From positions 126,040,551-126,104,550 of the forward strand of contig NC_079135.1 of the NCBI RefSeq assembly GCF_945859705.1: DNA of 64,000 nucleotides, written 5' to 3'. The notes beneath the pieces are model-generated. The model saw nothing but the letters and a program-made list of their open reading frames with translations. It was not told the DNA's origin and made no database searches. Position 1 is the first letter of the stretch. Each line of letters opens with the position of its first letter. Position numbers and translations under genes: made by a program. Origin of the DNA: Episyrphus balteatus. Its lineage: Eukaryota; Arthropoda; Insecta; Diptera; Syrphidae. This document shows positions 1 through 14,700 of the stretch, in pieces.

Positions 1-2264
1 CTTCCGCGTGATGAAAGGGAACAAAAAAGTGAGATAGTTGGAACTAAATTCTGTAAATATCGTCTCTCGGAACAACCCAATTTATATTGTTCAGTTCAGT
101 CTTTCACAATTTATCGATCAAACAAGTCATACGTAGAAATAGAAAAAAAAAGTCTTTACTTTCGGATGTGAAAACTGAGTAATCATCATAATAATATATT
201 AGCAAAAGCAATATAGTAACGTAGGCAACTCTTACTTGTATTTTTTTGCAAACTACCTCGTTCCATTCTCCATATCTAATGGAGTGAAGATGAAATTCGA
301 TTAGAAACACGAGTTTCTTGATACCCACTCTTTCTTTCTTTTCTTTTTCTTCATTCATTCATCCAATTCACTACTGCTGCCCTAGTTATTGCCCCCTGTC
401 TTTCTATTTTTCTAAATATTTGCCATATTCTGAGGGGACTTGACTACTAGCTATCATCATCTCAGCACCCAACCACGCTATTTTACAGATACCTACCAGC
501 TAAAACCTACCTACCTAATTGTAATTTGAATTTGTGAAAGTAGTGCTGCCTCCGCGGTTGATGCGATTTACTGCAACAATAGTCTTCTTATAAGCGGCGC
601 ACACTGGAGCAAGACGACCCAAAAGCTGGCAATAATTAAAAAAAACTAAACATATGCATGATTTTTTTAATATTTTCTAATAAAGGAAGTTTGATGAAGT
701 CCGTTATCTTTTGAATGTGTTCCAAGTTGGTCCGAGTTGTGATTTTTTTTTTAATGTTTGTGATGTTTAATTTGTGATTCCGTCAAAAAAAAACGTGCTA
801 CTTTTCTGTACTTTTTGTGGGCCAAATTTTTTTTTTTGTCGTTGCTTTAGAAATCTCTTAAATTAATTTTTTTTACAAGAAGGCAGTAGGTATTATCAAA
901 AGATGTGAGAGCATTATTATTGACGATCAGATGGATTTTCTTTGAAAAACATCTTCTAACTACGACAAAAGGTATCGAAATAGTCAATTTAAGGAATTGA
1001 ATTGAACTTTTTCACATTTTAAATCCGAGTTCAAAATGTACTGGAACAAAGCTTCTAGGATCGAAGAAAAATTAATAAAACAAACGTAAACTGTCTTAAT
1101 ATCTCAATTGTTTTTAAAAATGCGGAAGAATCGGCAAAGACACATGGTCGTCCGGTAGTGAACATTGAAACATCTTCTGAACGCAAAAAAAAACTCAATA
1201 CTGGAGAGAAACCGTTTCTATGTCCGTTTTAAATTTGCAAATTAGATTAGCCTCTGGGGAAATTTAGTCCTCCAAACTTCTAAAAACTTCTGAAAACATT
1301 GACAGAGAAATTATACAATCAGCATTGTTGCCAATTGGCCAAAATTTCTGAGGAAGTGCATGCTATTGGCTCGTAAAAAAGTTCGAGAGCATTTTTCAAG
1401 AAAAAACAAATGATGTATTTAGCTATTTTCTGCTTATCTCTGATACTATCATTACAGCCAATCAAAAGCAATTCACGAAAAAGTTGCAGTCTTATTCTAG
1501 ATCTTTTGAAACCTCCAAGCATTTCCAAAGTAAACATTTTTGTTGAAACCAATATTTCTGATGACAAAAATGATGAATATCTTATAATTTTGTTATTTTT
1601 GTTTTTTTTTTCTTGCATTTAAATTTAAAACAAATCTTTGAGAATAAAAATCTTTAAATTAAAAAAAAGAGATTTTTGTAAAACTGATTTTCACTACTAT
1701 AAGATAAGGGTATTAGATAGCATGGATTATAGTGAGGACCAGATGAAAAATTAGTGTATTATTGAGTCTCTTTAGCCTTAAAATAAAGTTTCAATCTGAA
1801 AAATATTGAATTTTTTATTAATTCCCAAATAATATTAGTTAAAGTGGGCGTTAAAGTGGGCGTGGCAATTATACCTTTTGATATGATCTAGTAAGGGTCT
1901 CAGAAGCATGCATGCATAATTTCAGGCTCCTAGATTTAACGGCTGATTTAATACCACGTTTTAAGCCATTTTGCCCCACTGTTCACTTTTTTACACATCC
2001 ATTCATCTCTTCTTCATTTGGGAATTGTTTTACTTTTTTTTTGTTTTCTGTAAAAAAAAGTAAATTAATATACTTTTGCATCTCTGCACTAGAAAGTCCA
2101 ATTCCCGGAGATGAGATGATGAGATGCGCAATGGGAAAATGAGAACTTCTCCTTTTGTTGATGATGGCTTTAGTTTTTAATAGAGTTGAAATTGGTAGTC
2201 GTCGTCACATTGACGACCGGCGAAATTGTTTCTTTTAGTCTTTGAGTAGAGAAGAGTCATCATC
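1..2264. other. Upstream region of the kinesin gene, no confident gene
   Basis: AT-rich sequence with poly-A and poly-T runs and no convincing exon. A short stretch near 1120-1225 reads in one + frame as a Lys/Ser-rich peptide ending in TGEKPF before a stop, followed near 1290-1580 by another broken open stretch. This may be a decayed mobile-element protein but is too degenerate to classify. The last 100 bases before the ATG at 2265 are presumably 5' UTR and promoter-proximal sequence of the kinesin gene; no clear TATA box was identified. Confidence 0.4.
1101..1600 (+). pseudogene. Possible decayed mobile-element coding remnant
   Basis: Scattered open stretches on the + strand. One contains NAEESAKTHGRPVV, SSERKKK and TGEKPF before a stop; the other contains LTEKLYNQ and later a 70-codon open frame. 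Stops and frame changes separate them. The style (GRP...SSER.KK) resembles proteins of multicopy insect elements, but this is an impression only and the family is not identified. Confidence 0.15.
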
Positions 2265-2715
2265 ATGCCGTCGTGGTTCAAGAAACATTTGACTTGTTTT
2301 AAACGTCAATCGAGCGATTTATTTGTTGTTGACAAAAATTCTACTTCTAACAATGATGAAACTACTACCAACGACGACGACGATACAGATGGTGATCTAG
2401 ATCCAAATGCAGATGCAGATGGTAATGGTGATGCTGTAGCATCCTTTGACCTTAATGGAAACAATGATGACAATGATGCATCATTGCAATTTAAAAAGTG
2501 TGATATTTTAAATAATAGAAATGCGACTTTTACTCGCAAAGACATTAATACCATCAACGCCTCCAACAAAGCCAAATCCACCAATTCTACTTTGTTGTTA
2601 AAGAAAAAGAGTTGGTCTTCTTCTAGGCCTCGGCAGGATGAAAATGATGACAAAAGCAATAACAATGCAATTGTTGTTTCACGATATTTGATAAATGACA
2701 ATGGCATCGACCAAG
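2265..2715 (+). CDS. Klp10A: Klp10A exon 1: acidic, Asn/Asp-rich head
   Basis: Begins with ATG (MPSWFKKHLTCFKRQ) and runs 150 codons plus one base to the donor AAG|gtaaac. The body is low-complexity Asp/Asn (DDDDTDGD, NADADGNGD), then Ser/Thr/Lys-rich. This end is not the usual kinesin-13 start, where a short leader is followed by a hydrophobic strand just before GRVH. It is therefore likely an isoform-specific first exon, with another promoter possibly outside what I can recognise. The phase-1 end completes a Gly codon with exon 2, creating the conserved GRVH. Confidence 0.75.
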
Positions 2716-5700
2716 GTAAACATTTTTTATAAAGAATAGAAAAAATATAAGAAAAGGAAGTTTTTATTTTAAAAATTTTTTATTTTATACTAACATTTCT
2801 ATTTTTCTAGGCCGAGTACATCCAGCAGTGGTATCGAAAATAAATGAAGCATCTAGATCATTTACTGTTGAATGGTATGAACGAGGCGAAACTAAAGGCA
2901 AAGAAGTCGAATTGGATGCCATATTACAATTGAATGAGGATATTGTACAAGAGCGACATGCTCCACCCGAACCAAAGATTCCAGCAACATTACCAGCACC
3001 AACACCAATACAACAAGTTTCAGCGCCAATGAATTTATCGAGAGTGAGTATTTTTTTTTTAAATATACAAGAAAATACATAATCAAGCACATATTTTATT
3101 TACCTACAAAAAAAAAAAGAAACAAAAAATTAAAACGTTTTTCTTAACAGAGTTGAAAAACAAAAAATATTGTTGTTAACATCCCTTCCTTACTTACCCC
3201 TACACACCAAATCAATAAAAACTAAAAAGAAAAGAAAGTTTAAAAAATACCCATTCCCAAAGTCGTTTTTCTAAAACAAAACAAACAAAAAATTAAAAAC
3301 TAACACGTTTTTAGAGAAAGCACCAAAAATGCTAATGATGATTTTTTTTTATTTCGTTTGTTTATTTTTGTATTTTGTTGGTAGTTTAAAAAATAATAAG
3401 AGACTTTTTATTGTAAGCGGTTTTTTTCAGTTTATTTTTTTTTTATTATTGTTTTTTTTTTTTAACAATTTGTTTATGTTTACCTTCCTCTATAACAATC
3501 TTAGCAACAACTGGATGTCATTGATAAGGAGTTAGATTGTCCGACTTCTTATTTTGATTTGATGGTTAGCTTATTAGGATAGATCCTTCTTCAAGAAAAA
3601 ACTAAATAAATAAGTAATGTGTGGTTTAAACTCTCAAATATTTCTTAAATGTGAAAATTAGTTGCAAAAAATGAAGATAAACTATAATTTCGTATTGAGG
3701 AGATACCCTTTTTCTCTTCACTCCTTGTGAAGAAGGTACCATGAAAAAGAAACAAGTGGTTTAAGCTAAATTTTAATCCAAACCACGGAACTCTGTGGTC
3801 CCAAATGCTAGTTTCGTTGCTTTTGAATACAAAAATATATCACTGAAATTTAGTCACTAAAACATTTCCATATTTATTCATATTGGGTGTTTTGAAATTA
3901 ATGTCTTAAGTAAGATTGTTTTTAGAAAAAGGAATTAAAGAAAAGTAGACTTATGTTTGTGCGAATGCTGTGATAAAAGTCTATGATAAAACGGTAGAAC
4001 CAATTTGTATGTGCATTTAACAAATACATATACATTTTCATTTTGTGATGCATGGATATAATCTTAATGAACTATTTCACTGATAATTTTTATTTGAGAC
4101 AGATTCTCCGTGCGTCAGTTCATTTAAAGTCACATTCAAATTCATTTATACGTTCCTTATCGTTCGCCGTTATTTCTGAATTTTCCAAAAATCTTCTGGG
4201 CGTTTTTCCATTATTTTTATTGATAAACCATTATTTTGAGTATAAATAAATTTACCAAGTTAAGTCCTTGGTACATTCATTGTTAGTTCTAAAGCAAGTA
4301 AAAACAATAGGACACTGTGCTTTTATGAGTTTGTATTGAAAGTTTTGCTTTTCTACTTTCATGGATCCATCTCTCGTCTTGTTTAAGACTGTATTTTAAG
4401 ATTACATATATTAATAATAAAAATAAATGAAAATTAGATTGTAAACTAATTCCTAACTCGTATTGATTTTTTTTTTCTCATTTACCATTATATTAGTTAT
4501 CGCTTATAGAATAGATAATGATAGTTTTGGTAAAAAAAAAAAACTCCATTTAGAAATAAACTGTCAAGTTTTAACGGAACTCTCTTTGGAAGTATGGGCT
4601 GCGGCTCTATCTATGTTTGCACATTAGGGTGGTTCTTATCGGGGGCATGGAGTTGAATAACCGCCATCTGGTTGAAAATGCTGAGAAACAATTTCCCTAA
4701 TTTGTTTAGAATTTTTATTTGACTTCCTTCTTCTCCCGGACTTAACTTGAAATTTTTGTGTCAAACATTTCCTTTGATTTTTATAGGTATTTTATAAAGG
4801 GTATTCCATAAGACTCGGGGATTGTACCGAGAGACTAAGCAGTCGAAATAAAAATCCAGACAGACAGACAAAGTTGCGGAAACCAATTTTTTTAAACTCT
4901 CTGTCTTCATTATGTCATGTTTAATTGGTATGTCGAGTTAGATTTTTCACGTATCCTAATCTTACCCTGCAGTACTTATGTATATCGCAAGTAAAAACTG
5001 AATAACCTAGTTCTCGCACTCAGTGGGCGATATTATGGAAAGGTAAAATGTTAATTTTAACAATGAATAATATAAAAATTAACTGAAAATAGTTCCAGCT
5101 AAGATCTTGCAACAAATAATTGAGCTAAAAATTCCTGGAATATTTATGTATTTATTATCGATTCTATTGCCAAAACCTCATAAAAATGTTTTAGCCAAAA
5201 ATTAACTAAACTTACTATTTTTGAAACTTTCTGTTCACTTCCAATTTTCGTACGTGAAAGTTTCGAAATTGAATTCGAATCATTAAATAATGTTTTTATA
5301 GAACTCTTCTTTTCCCTAAAAACGCGAATGCAGTTGATAAATGTAAGGTTTGTTTCACAAAATTGGATTCATGTATGTATTTGGTTATTCTTAGACATCT
5401 TCGGTTAAATTCAAAGTTGCAAAAAACTGGCTAAACCATAGTTATGCAATAAATTCAATGCATTCTAGATCATCATTAATTATCTACTCGTACCTTACAT
5501 AGAGAAAATATCTCAAATATCTCAAAAACATGCAATATGTTAGGTTTCACTATAAAATAACTCTGAAATTCAATTCATTCATGAATCATAATTCACAACA
5601 CTCCCATCAAATTCCCATGCAGAATGTACTTAATGAACTTCTTTGGTAACAAAATATCCCTGACCTGGTTCGAACATAAAAAAAAAAAATAGTTAAAAAT

Positions 5701-8700
5701 AAGGTTAATGCAAGTTATGAAATTACCATTCCTTCAACGACATGGTTTTGAACTACATACTACATAAAATCGTATAATTTACTAACTGTTCCGCTCTGGT
5801 GATGGTTTAAAAAAAAAAATACTAATTATTAACGCTTATTCCTGAAAGCTCCTGTTTTTTTTCTGTTTATTTTATGTTGCTAAGGAAGCCAAAAGTGCAT
5901 TGATTAGCTTGTGTAGAGTTACTATAGTTAAGGTCAGCGCCCGGTTAGCTTGTTTTAATTTAATTTACAAATTTTTGTGCTTCTTAGTTGCCGGCTTAGG
6001 TGGTTGTATCGTTATTTTTTAAGAGAATATTGTAACTTAAGAATAAAATCTGTTCAAAAAGGCAAACAAATTATGTTTTCCATATTCATAGCAGCCTATA
6101 ATACCACTTCGGTGAGTTCCTTGAGTCTTATTTTATGTGTTTCTGTGTGTGTGTCTCGTCTAAATTTAGGGACGTAAAAACCCAAAGATTCAAAATACCA
6201 ATATGTTAACGCTGCTGCAAGGCAATACTCATAAAATGCTTAATTTAAAACTTCATTGTTCGTTTTTTTTTTGTTGACTCTTTTTTTTTATTTGCTCTAC
6301 TCTCATCTGAAAATATAAAAATAAATCACAAAAAACCAAAAAAACAATTCGAATCTCTCTCTCTCACTTAAATCACAAAATCGTTTAAAAAACCGTCCTC
6401 ATGATTAAATACTCGTACATCACTCAGGAGCCATCGCATTCTTCGATCGAAGAGGAAGACGAAGAGGACGATGAAGAGCTTGAGGATAACGATGGAGTCG
6501 ATCAGATGCGCACCAGCATTGGAGGTACCAGCCAGTCAGGTGGAACTGGAGGCAGTGGCGGCAGCGGAGGGGGTACTTTGCCCATTCGGCAAAGTAATTC
6601 TAGGCTCACATCGGTACAGAAAAAAGAAATTCATTTTCAAAAAAAAAAAACAAATCAAACAAAAATTTACAAAATTCTTGTACATTTTTTTCTCTTTTTT
6701 TGGATTTTTTTTTGTTTGTCTTAATTTTGTCTTCTTTTTAATTCTTAGAGAATTTATTTCGCTTTCTTGATGTTGTTCTCTGGAGAAAAAAAAAAACACA
6801 TTCACCCATTTAACAAAATGTTTTGTTTTTGTTGTAATCTATGATTTGCACCATGCTCTTCACCACATTTCTTTAACTCATCTTGATTTTTGCATTTCTT
6901 TTGAATCGTATCTTATTTTTATTGTATTTAAAAATGACTTTTTTTCTCTTTTTTTTTTTGTTGCAAATCACTTGCGCCGCCTTGCTATCATTTTCATTTT
7001 TCAAAATGCAAAGTTTTTCTTTGATACCAAAATATATGAAAAAAAAAAAAATGTGAAAACATAAGGTTTTTCATGTTCAAATCTGTGTGTCCTAGTTTTT
7101 TTTTTATTGTATTATACACGAGACTTGTTGTGGTCTTTTATATATGTAATTTTGTTATACATAACAATTATTCTTTTTTTTATGATTTGTTGTTTTCAGT
7201 GGTGTGTTGACGTATGATTTTTTTTATTCTATGTGTAAAGTGTATTTACATTTGTTTTTTTATTTATCTCGTGATACTAATCATTCATTTTTTTAATTTA
7301 ATTTTTACAGAATGCAACACATGGGGCAATTCGGATGTTGAATAATGTTCAAAATGGTAAGTTTATATTTTTGATCCGATGTCGAGCATTTATTTTTTAT
7401 AAGTTTAGGAGTTTTTTGTAGTTCAGCTTAAACACTTTTTGACCACAATTACCTTTTCTTTTCAAAAAAAAAAAAAATAAAATGCACGACTGTGTCGCAA
7501 ACAGGTAGCCAGCTAGATATGGCAATGATCTTAAGAGAACTGATTGGCAATATGAAAAACCCAACCGGGACGGTCTCAACGATTTCTTTAAAAATTTTAA
7601 CTGGTCGCTATGCTTCCTTGATAGTGACGTTGATTCCAGTACAGATATGATCAAAACGGAATGAGAAATTTTATCCCAAATAGGGTTAAAACAATAAAAT
7701 CGAGAAATAATCTCTGATTTGGGTCCGTTACTTTTAAGCCAACCCGACTGAGGAAAATCGGACAAAGTTTAAGCAAGCTAGAAAGGCCAACAATGCCCAT
7801 ATTTAAAGAACTATAATTTTGCACGAAGAAAATTTAAGGGAAAAAATACTACAATGTCCCACAGTTAAAAAAGAAATCTAATCTTCTCGTCAGTTTGCTG
7901 TCAATTTCACTTTATCCAAAAGTGTCATGATTTCCCTTCACTTAAGAGATTAGAGTTCTTAAAGATCTTGATATACACAAATCCGCTGAATAGCTTACCT
8001 TCCATCGTTCTGAAGATGTGTTCTTCCACGCTGACAATGCTACTTCGTAATCTTTTTCATTTGTCCTATTCTACGGGATGGAAAACTATATAATGTCCAG
8101 CCTGTCCAATGTAACAATAAGTCTACTGTTGATTTGATGGTTTATCGCACCGTGGAAACAAATCTCACATCGTTTTGAAGAAAGTAAGATTATTGTGCTT
8201 GATATTTCGAAAGCCTTTCATAGAGTTTGGCATCAAGCTCTCTTATCGAAAATGCATGCATTTGGTAACAATGGTTCTCTTTTTGCTTTCGGACCGTTTA
8301 ATTCAAGTAGTACTGGATGAATTCAAGCCTGAAACCCACAAAATAAACGCTGGTGTGCCCCAGGGCTCCGTTCGGTCTCCGACTCTCTTTCTCATTTTTT
8401 TTTTAATGATCTCCTTTGTAATAATTCTAGTCCAACTTACTTAAAATTTGATGTCTATTTCAACCTTTAATTTTTATCTCCTAAAATAAAGAAAAGAAAT
8501 AGAAGTCACTAGCATTTCTTCTTAACCGACAAAATGGGCACTTGTTCAGCTCCGAGGGTTCTTTGGCCGAAAACGAATAAGGAATACTTACTCAAGCTGA
8601 TAAAAATTATTCCTCTTTGGTTTTGACCAGAAAGAACATACCCACATCCGACTTATTACTTTCCCCAGCTGCGCCCAAACCATAAAAACAACCCTAGCAG

Positions 8701-11700
8701 AATACTTTTTTGACGGTTTCTGACCTATGTACCTCGAAAAAAAAATAGCTAAAATTTCAGTGCAATATTGAGCTGTAGAATAAACTTAGCTGCCGGATGA
8801 GCAGACTTGAGAGAGGTATACTGCCGTGCTAAGCAAAAAGGGCGCATATCCATTTTTGTAGTTTTGAGATAAATACATTTTACTGACAAGGGAAAAGGTT
8901 GAGAATTGTAAGTGCGCTCAATTTCAAAAATGATTTTAAGCAACTTGTAGTATGAAAATTATAATTTTTAGTTTGCACAATAATTATATATTGTTCAAGA
9001 TTCCCAAATGCGTATCTAATTTTTTTTTATTTTTAGAGTAAATTTATAAATGCATTTTTCTATTGAGGAATACAGCGGAGTAATATTGTTGAGCTCATCT
9101 TCATTGACTATTTTGAGCCACTTGGAATTGGAAATGCGCTGTTTTTGTCAAATATGCCTTTAACTCAATTTTGGATTTTTGGCTCATGCGCCCTTTTTGC
9201 TTAGTACGGCCGTATAGCTAGCTGTTGAAAACCTTTGCTGAACTGATTTAGAATGTATTTAAAGCTGATCTTATTTTTGATGGGAAGTAAAAAAAAAAAT
9301 GAAATACATATAAGAAGTTCAGTTAAAAAATCATCGTGAGTGGATTGGGCTCAGTTCATAACTTTGCTCTTATTTTTGTGAGCTTTCAATCCTGCCAACA
9401 AGCAGTTTGGCATCAACTGCACGGTTTCTCAGTACAATATACATTTGGTCTGTGCGCCACTTGCCAGCTAAAAAAAAGTTCTCATTAAAACAAATCCAGG
9501 TACTAATTTGAGAATGGTCATACGTCTCGCTAACCGCCTTGCAAAATGAGCGAATTTGAATAACCTATTCCGGTTTCCGATATTTTTAGATTAACCATAC
9601 CAAGAACCGGTTAACCGCCTACGCAGACTGGTTTAATAAAATGCCGGCTGAAAGATTTTTTATTTCAGTTGTGTAGTCGATTTCTTAGTGTAATAGGAAG
9701 ATGTATGACAACTAGTCCACTCAAATCTCAAAAACCATGAACAAGTTCAAACCTTTTGAACAAACCTATGAAAAGAAAATATGGTGTGAATTTCTTTTTG
9801 TCTGTTGTTTAATTCCAAAAAAAAGTAGCTAACTTACCATAGAGTGTTCCTCGATCTTACATCCTTTCATTTTGCGAATTTCAATGCAATGTACAATTTT
9901 TATAGCAAACTTCGATGTCTTTTATTATAAACAATACAACTTTTCAGTGAGCAATATAAAAAATAACTTGAGTATTTCTACTCAAATATTGATCCACTTG
10001 ACTTGGTCAAGGTGACACAATGAGAGTCTTCCTCTTATTGCAACAAAGCAAAACTTGTGTCCTCCCACCAGAGCAGACACCTGCTATGACAGTCTAGACA
10101 GGACCAAAATTCTCTCCCCACAGAAATACAAAAAAATCGATTTAGCACAAAGTTTTGCCAATGTTGGGGACATTAAGTTGCCAAGGTCACACATGGTAAA
10201 AAACCCCTCTGTATTTATACATATATTTATATTTACCCAAATGCATTTTTGCACTTTCAAAAATTATTATTTATTTCACAAAGGATACACACATTAAAAA
10301 AATGATAACAAAAAAAAAACAATGTAATTTGTGTGCAACTTAAATTATATTTACATAAATAAAATCGTGGTCTTTCTATTCTGTTGTGTGCATGTTTTTT
10401 AAAAGTCCATCATTAACGTTCATATGGGAAATGATACTTTTAATAATTGCCTCTACCAAGAACAAAAAACAAAAACAAACCACATCATCAGCTACATATT
10501 TAGTCTCAAATGGATTTTTATTGAGCTTTAGTTCTTGTTTCAATTGTGTATTGAAGACAGAAAAAAGTGTTATTATAATTACCTACGGAGGAGGTGGTTC
10601 TTTGTTTTTATCCCCCATTTAAAGGGGCGAACCGAACCACACATTTATGAATATATGAACGAGTGTACATTTCCATATCAATCATATTCACGTAAGACCA
10701 CCATAGAGCTTGGTGAAATTGTTTAGCATTTCTGGTTTAGACTTTGTTGAAAGCGAACGTTAGGTAGTTTGTTAATTTTAACTGATTTCTGATTGAATTT
10801 TCTGTTTTCGAAAATCAATAAAACTATGCATTCTTCTTTTTTTTTTCTAAGGACACCGCACAAATCGGGCAACATTATCTCAAAGTGCTATCAACACCAA
10901 CGGCCAGAGTGAGCACGCTGAGAATATTCCTCCACCATCGGGTATCGCAAGGTCACGGACAACTAATAATACGAGAAACATGACGACAACGACTGCCAGT
11001 TCGTCGGTGGCGAACAATAATGCCGGTCCACGGCGATCCTATGTGGTCAAGGAAGTCGAACGTTTAAAAGAAAACCGTGAAAAACGTCGAGCTCGACAAG
11101 CTGAATTGAAAGAAGAAAAAACTGCATTGATGAATTTAGATCCGGGTAATCCGAACTGGGAAACTGCTGCTATGATACGGTAATTCAAAAAGAGATCTTA
11201 TGTAATCTAAAAGTATCAACTAATTTTTTTTTTGTATATTTTTAGTGAATATCAAAACAATTTAGATTTCCGACCATTAACTGATGGTCAAATGATTGAA
11301 GACCATCAAATTACTGTGTGTGTTAGAAAGCGTCCTCTAAGCCGGAAGGAAAATATGCGAAAAGAAATCGATGTGATATCAGTGCCTTGCAAGGACACAC
11401 TTATTGTACACGAACCTAAAAACAAGGTCGATTTGACCAAGTTCCTGGAGAATCATAAATTTCGTTTTGATTTTGCCTTTGATGATCAGTGTAACAATGA
11501 AATGGTCTATAAGTAGGTTACAATGACATTTTTGTATTAATTTATTTTTAAATTATTTATTTCTTTTTAGATATACAGCAAAACCATTAGTTAAAACGAT
11601 TTTTGATGGTGGAATGGCTACATGTTTTGCTTATGGCCAAACTGGTTCGGGTAAAACTCACACCATGGGTGGTGAATTTAATGGAAAAATACAAGACTGT

Positions 11701-14700
11701 AAAAATGGTATTTATGCAATGGCGGCTAAAGATGTATTTGCCTATTTGAATGGGACACGCTATCGCAGTTTGAATTTGGTAGTGTCGGCGAGTTTTTTTG
11801 AAATTTACAGTGGAAAGGTAGGTTAAGATTTTTTTTTATTGCATTTTTACATTTAAAATGGTTTTGATTGTCAATTGAATTTTTAACTTGATTATTGGAA
11901 TTTAAAAATTTATCCCATAGAAAAATGCCGTAAGATGCAATCCAACTGCTCGTTTATCAGTATTTAATATTAAGCCGAGTTGACTCTGTTATTTCAATTT
12001 TGATATTTTGATACATTCTCTTTTTTTCTTACGAAAAATATTCTTAAAAAAGGAAACTTCTTTTGAGTTAATAAAGAGTTTCAATTTATCTGATTTAACT
12101 GAGCATTGAATAATAACACTGTGTTACAAAAAGAACCTTTCAAAATATACGCGGGCGGAGACCTATCACGTTTTGTAGAGCTGATTACGAAACGGTATTT
12201 AAAAAGCCCCTACCACCCCCAAAATCTGGAGTTAGGGGCAAAAAACGGTTTTTTGGACCTTCACCCATTGAAAAAATTCTAGCTTCGTCAAATTTTTACC
12301 CATTTTTGATTTTTTTATAGAAGATAATAATTATACGTTTTAAAACATGTGATTCGGTTAAACCACCTAGAATTTATAAGCTGTCAAAGTTCAAAAATTC
12401 CTTTTTTTTTCGTCATTTGCCCAATTTCTACATCAATTTAATTTATTAATTTAATTAATTTTATTAATTAATTAATTTTATTAATTAATTAATTTTATTA
12501 ATTAATTAATTTTATTAATTAATTAATTTTATTAATTAATTAGTTTTATTAATTAATTTATTCTCAAATAATATTTATTTCCAAATAAATCGGTATTTTT
12601 TTGAAAATCAGTTCAAAATTGGCTTAGAAAAAAACAATATTCAAAAAAAATTAAAAATAGGCGAACAAAAAATTTAATAAACTCATTAATTACTGTTATT
12701 GTCCAGACTGTGAATTTTAATAAAAAATTGACTCATGCAGAAAACTGCCTCAATTGATTCCTTATCGAACAGTGAAAACTATGTGTTTCTATGCCTTCTA
12801 GGTTTTGAGCAAATTGAAAAAAAAAAAAAAAAAAATAATTTTTCAATTTTCTCAAAACCTTTTTACGAAAATGAAATAGACGTGCGTTTCCGTTTCAACA
12901 TTTTTTTAATGAACGTATCAAAGGGAAGGGATATTAAAGGAGATTCGGTATAGAAGAATTCCGTTTTAAAGAAGTTTGACTGTATCATGTTTGTTGCAGG
13001 TGGAATAGTCGAAACCCGCCAGAATAATCCTTCTTCGATTCGTAAATATATAACACATAAATTTGGTTCTTTATAACGAATTTCTCTATAGCGAATTACT
13101 ATTTATTTTGTACTGAAGACAAAATCGTTTCTTTATAACGAAATTTGCATGCATATTTATAAGAACCCCTGTAGAGAAAACAAAAAACTTCTTTGATTTT
13201 TTCATAAAACTTTTTTATAACGAAGCAATTGTGTGTTCCTTGAAGGTTCGTTATGAACATTTTCTTGGTCCTTTCGCAAGCAAATTTGTTGTAGACCAAA
13301 TCCGAGTGAATTTCACATTAACTTTCGAATTAGGGAGAATTAGTCTGTCCATAGTGACGTTCTTTTCAAGACCGAATTTTTTTTTCTTAGCGAAGCTTCC
13401 CGACGCCAATCTTACCCTAATTGACAGTCTATAACCTTTTTAAAATATAATAAATACAAAAATAAACAGAAATTGAATGCTCTGACAAATTTGAATATTT
13501 TCAGGTCTTTGATTTGCTCTCGGATAAACAAAAACTTCGAGTCCTTGAAGATGGCAAACAACAAGTTCAAGTAGTCGGCCTAACTGAAAAAGTCGTCGAC
13601 AGTGTCGAAGAAGTCCTGCGATTAATTCAACATGGCAATAACGCACGAACATCCGGCCAAACATCGGCCAATTCAAATTCCTCCCGATCACATGCAGTAT
13701 TTCAAATTGTCCTCCGACCGCCAGGCTCAACTAAAATTCATGGTAAATTTTCATTCATCGATTTGGCTGGCAATGAACGAGGAGCCGACACCTCATCGGC
13801 GAATCGACAAACTCGTATGGAAGGTGCTGAGATTAATAAATCGCTACTTGCCCTCAAAGAATGCATTCGTGCTTTGGGTAAACAAAGTGCACATTTGCCA
13901 TTCCGCGTATCCAAATTGACACAAGTATTGCGTGACTCATTTATTGGTGAGAAGAGCAAGACCTGCATGATTGCCATGATTTCTCCAGGGTTAAGTTCAT
14001 GTGAGCATACATTGAATACATTGCGCTATGCTGATCGTGTTAAGGAGCTTGTTGTGAAGGATCCAGAGCTAAGGAATGATGATGACGTGGAACAGATGAT
14101 GGAAGATGATGATCATAAAAATGGTGAAATCAATGAGAATGAATATGCTCATTTGCGTTCCTTAAATGTAAGTTTATTAGGTGTTTTTGTCTTGACACAA
14201 TATTTTGAATGATTTCTTTATTTTTCCTTAGGAACATGATATGTCTGAAGAATTACTAGATCAACATGCCGCTATCTCTGACCTTCAATGCGCTGAAGAA
14301 ATCGTCGTAGATCAACACAAAGCAATCAATGAATTTTTAACACAATTTCTACCAGAAAGTCATAAGCTCTATAATCAAACTAATTACGTGGATTATGATC
14401 AAGATAGTAAGTACATAAATTTTATAGACCGAGGGCCAATGACATAATGAATAAAGTCATCTTAATAATGTTGTAAGGTTCTTGGGGAGTTAGACAAGAA
14501 TAGTGTAGCAAAAATATGAGAAATCATATTTTTATTCACTATACAGTGTGATTTAGACAAATGTTCCAAAAAAACCAATGCGTGTAGGTTGGCTTGAGAC
14601 AAGAAAAAATCGTATGGGAGGGGGGTCTATTCCCGCCGTTTAGTCAGGAGGGGCAATTATCTAAAAAATTGACTTTATTTGGAAAACAAATTGGGGCAAT

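Noticed and set aside
2306..2707. 133-codon open frame on the - strand opposite Klp10A exon 1
   Set aside because: Antisense shadow of low-complexity coding sequence; no splice context or motif.
10049..10195. 49-codon open stretch (LCPPTRADTCYDS...SHM) with splice-like borders inside Klp10A intron 4
   Set aside because: It is phase 0 to 0, but the flanking exons need phase 1 in and out, so inclusion would break the motor frame. Other possible acceptors run into stops.
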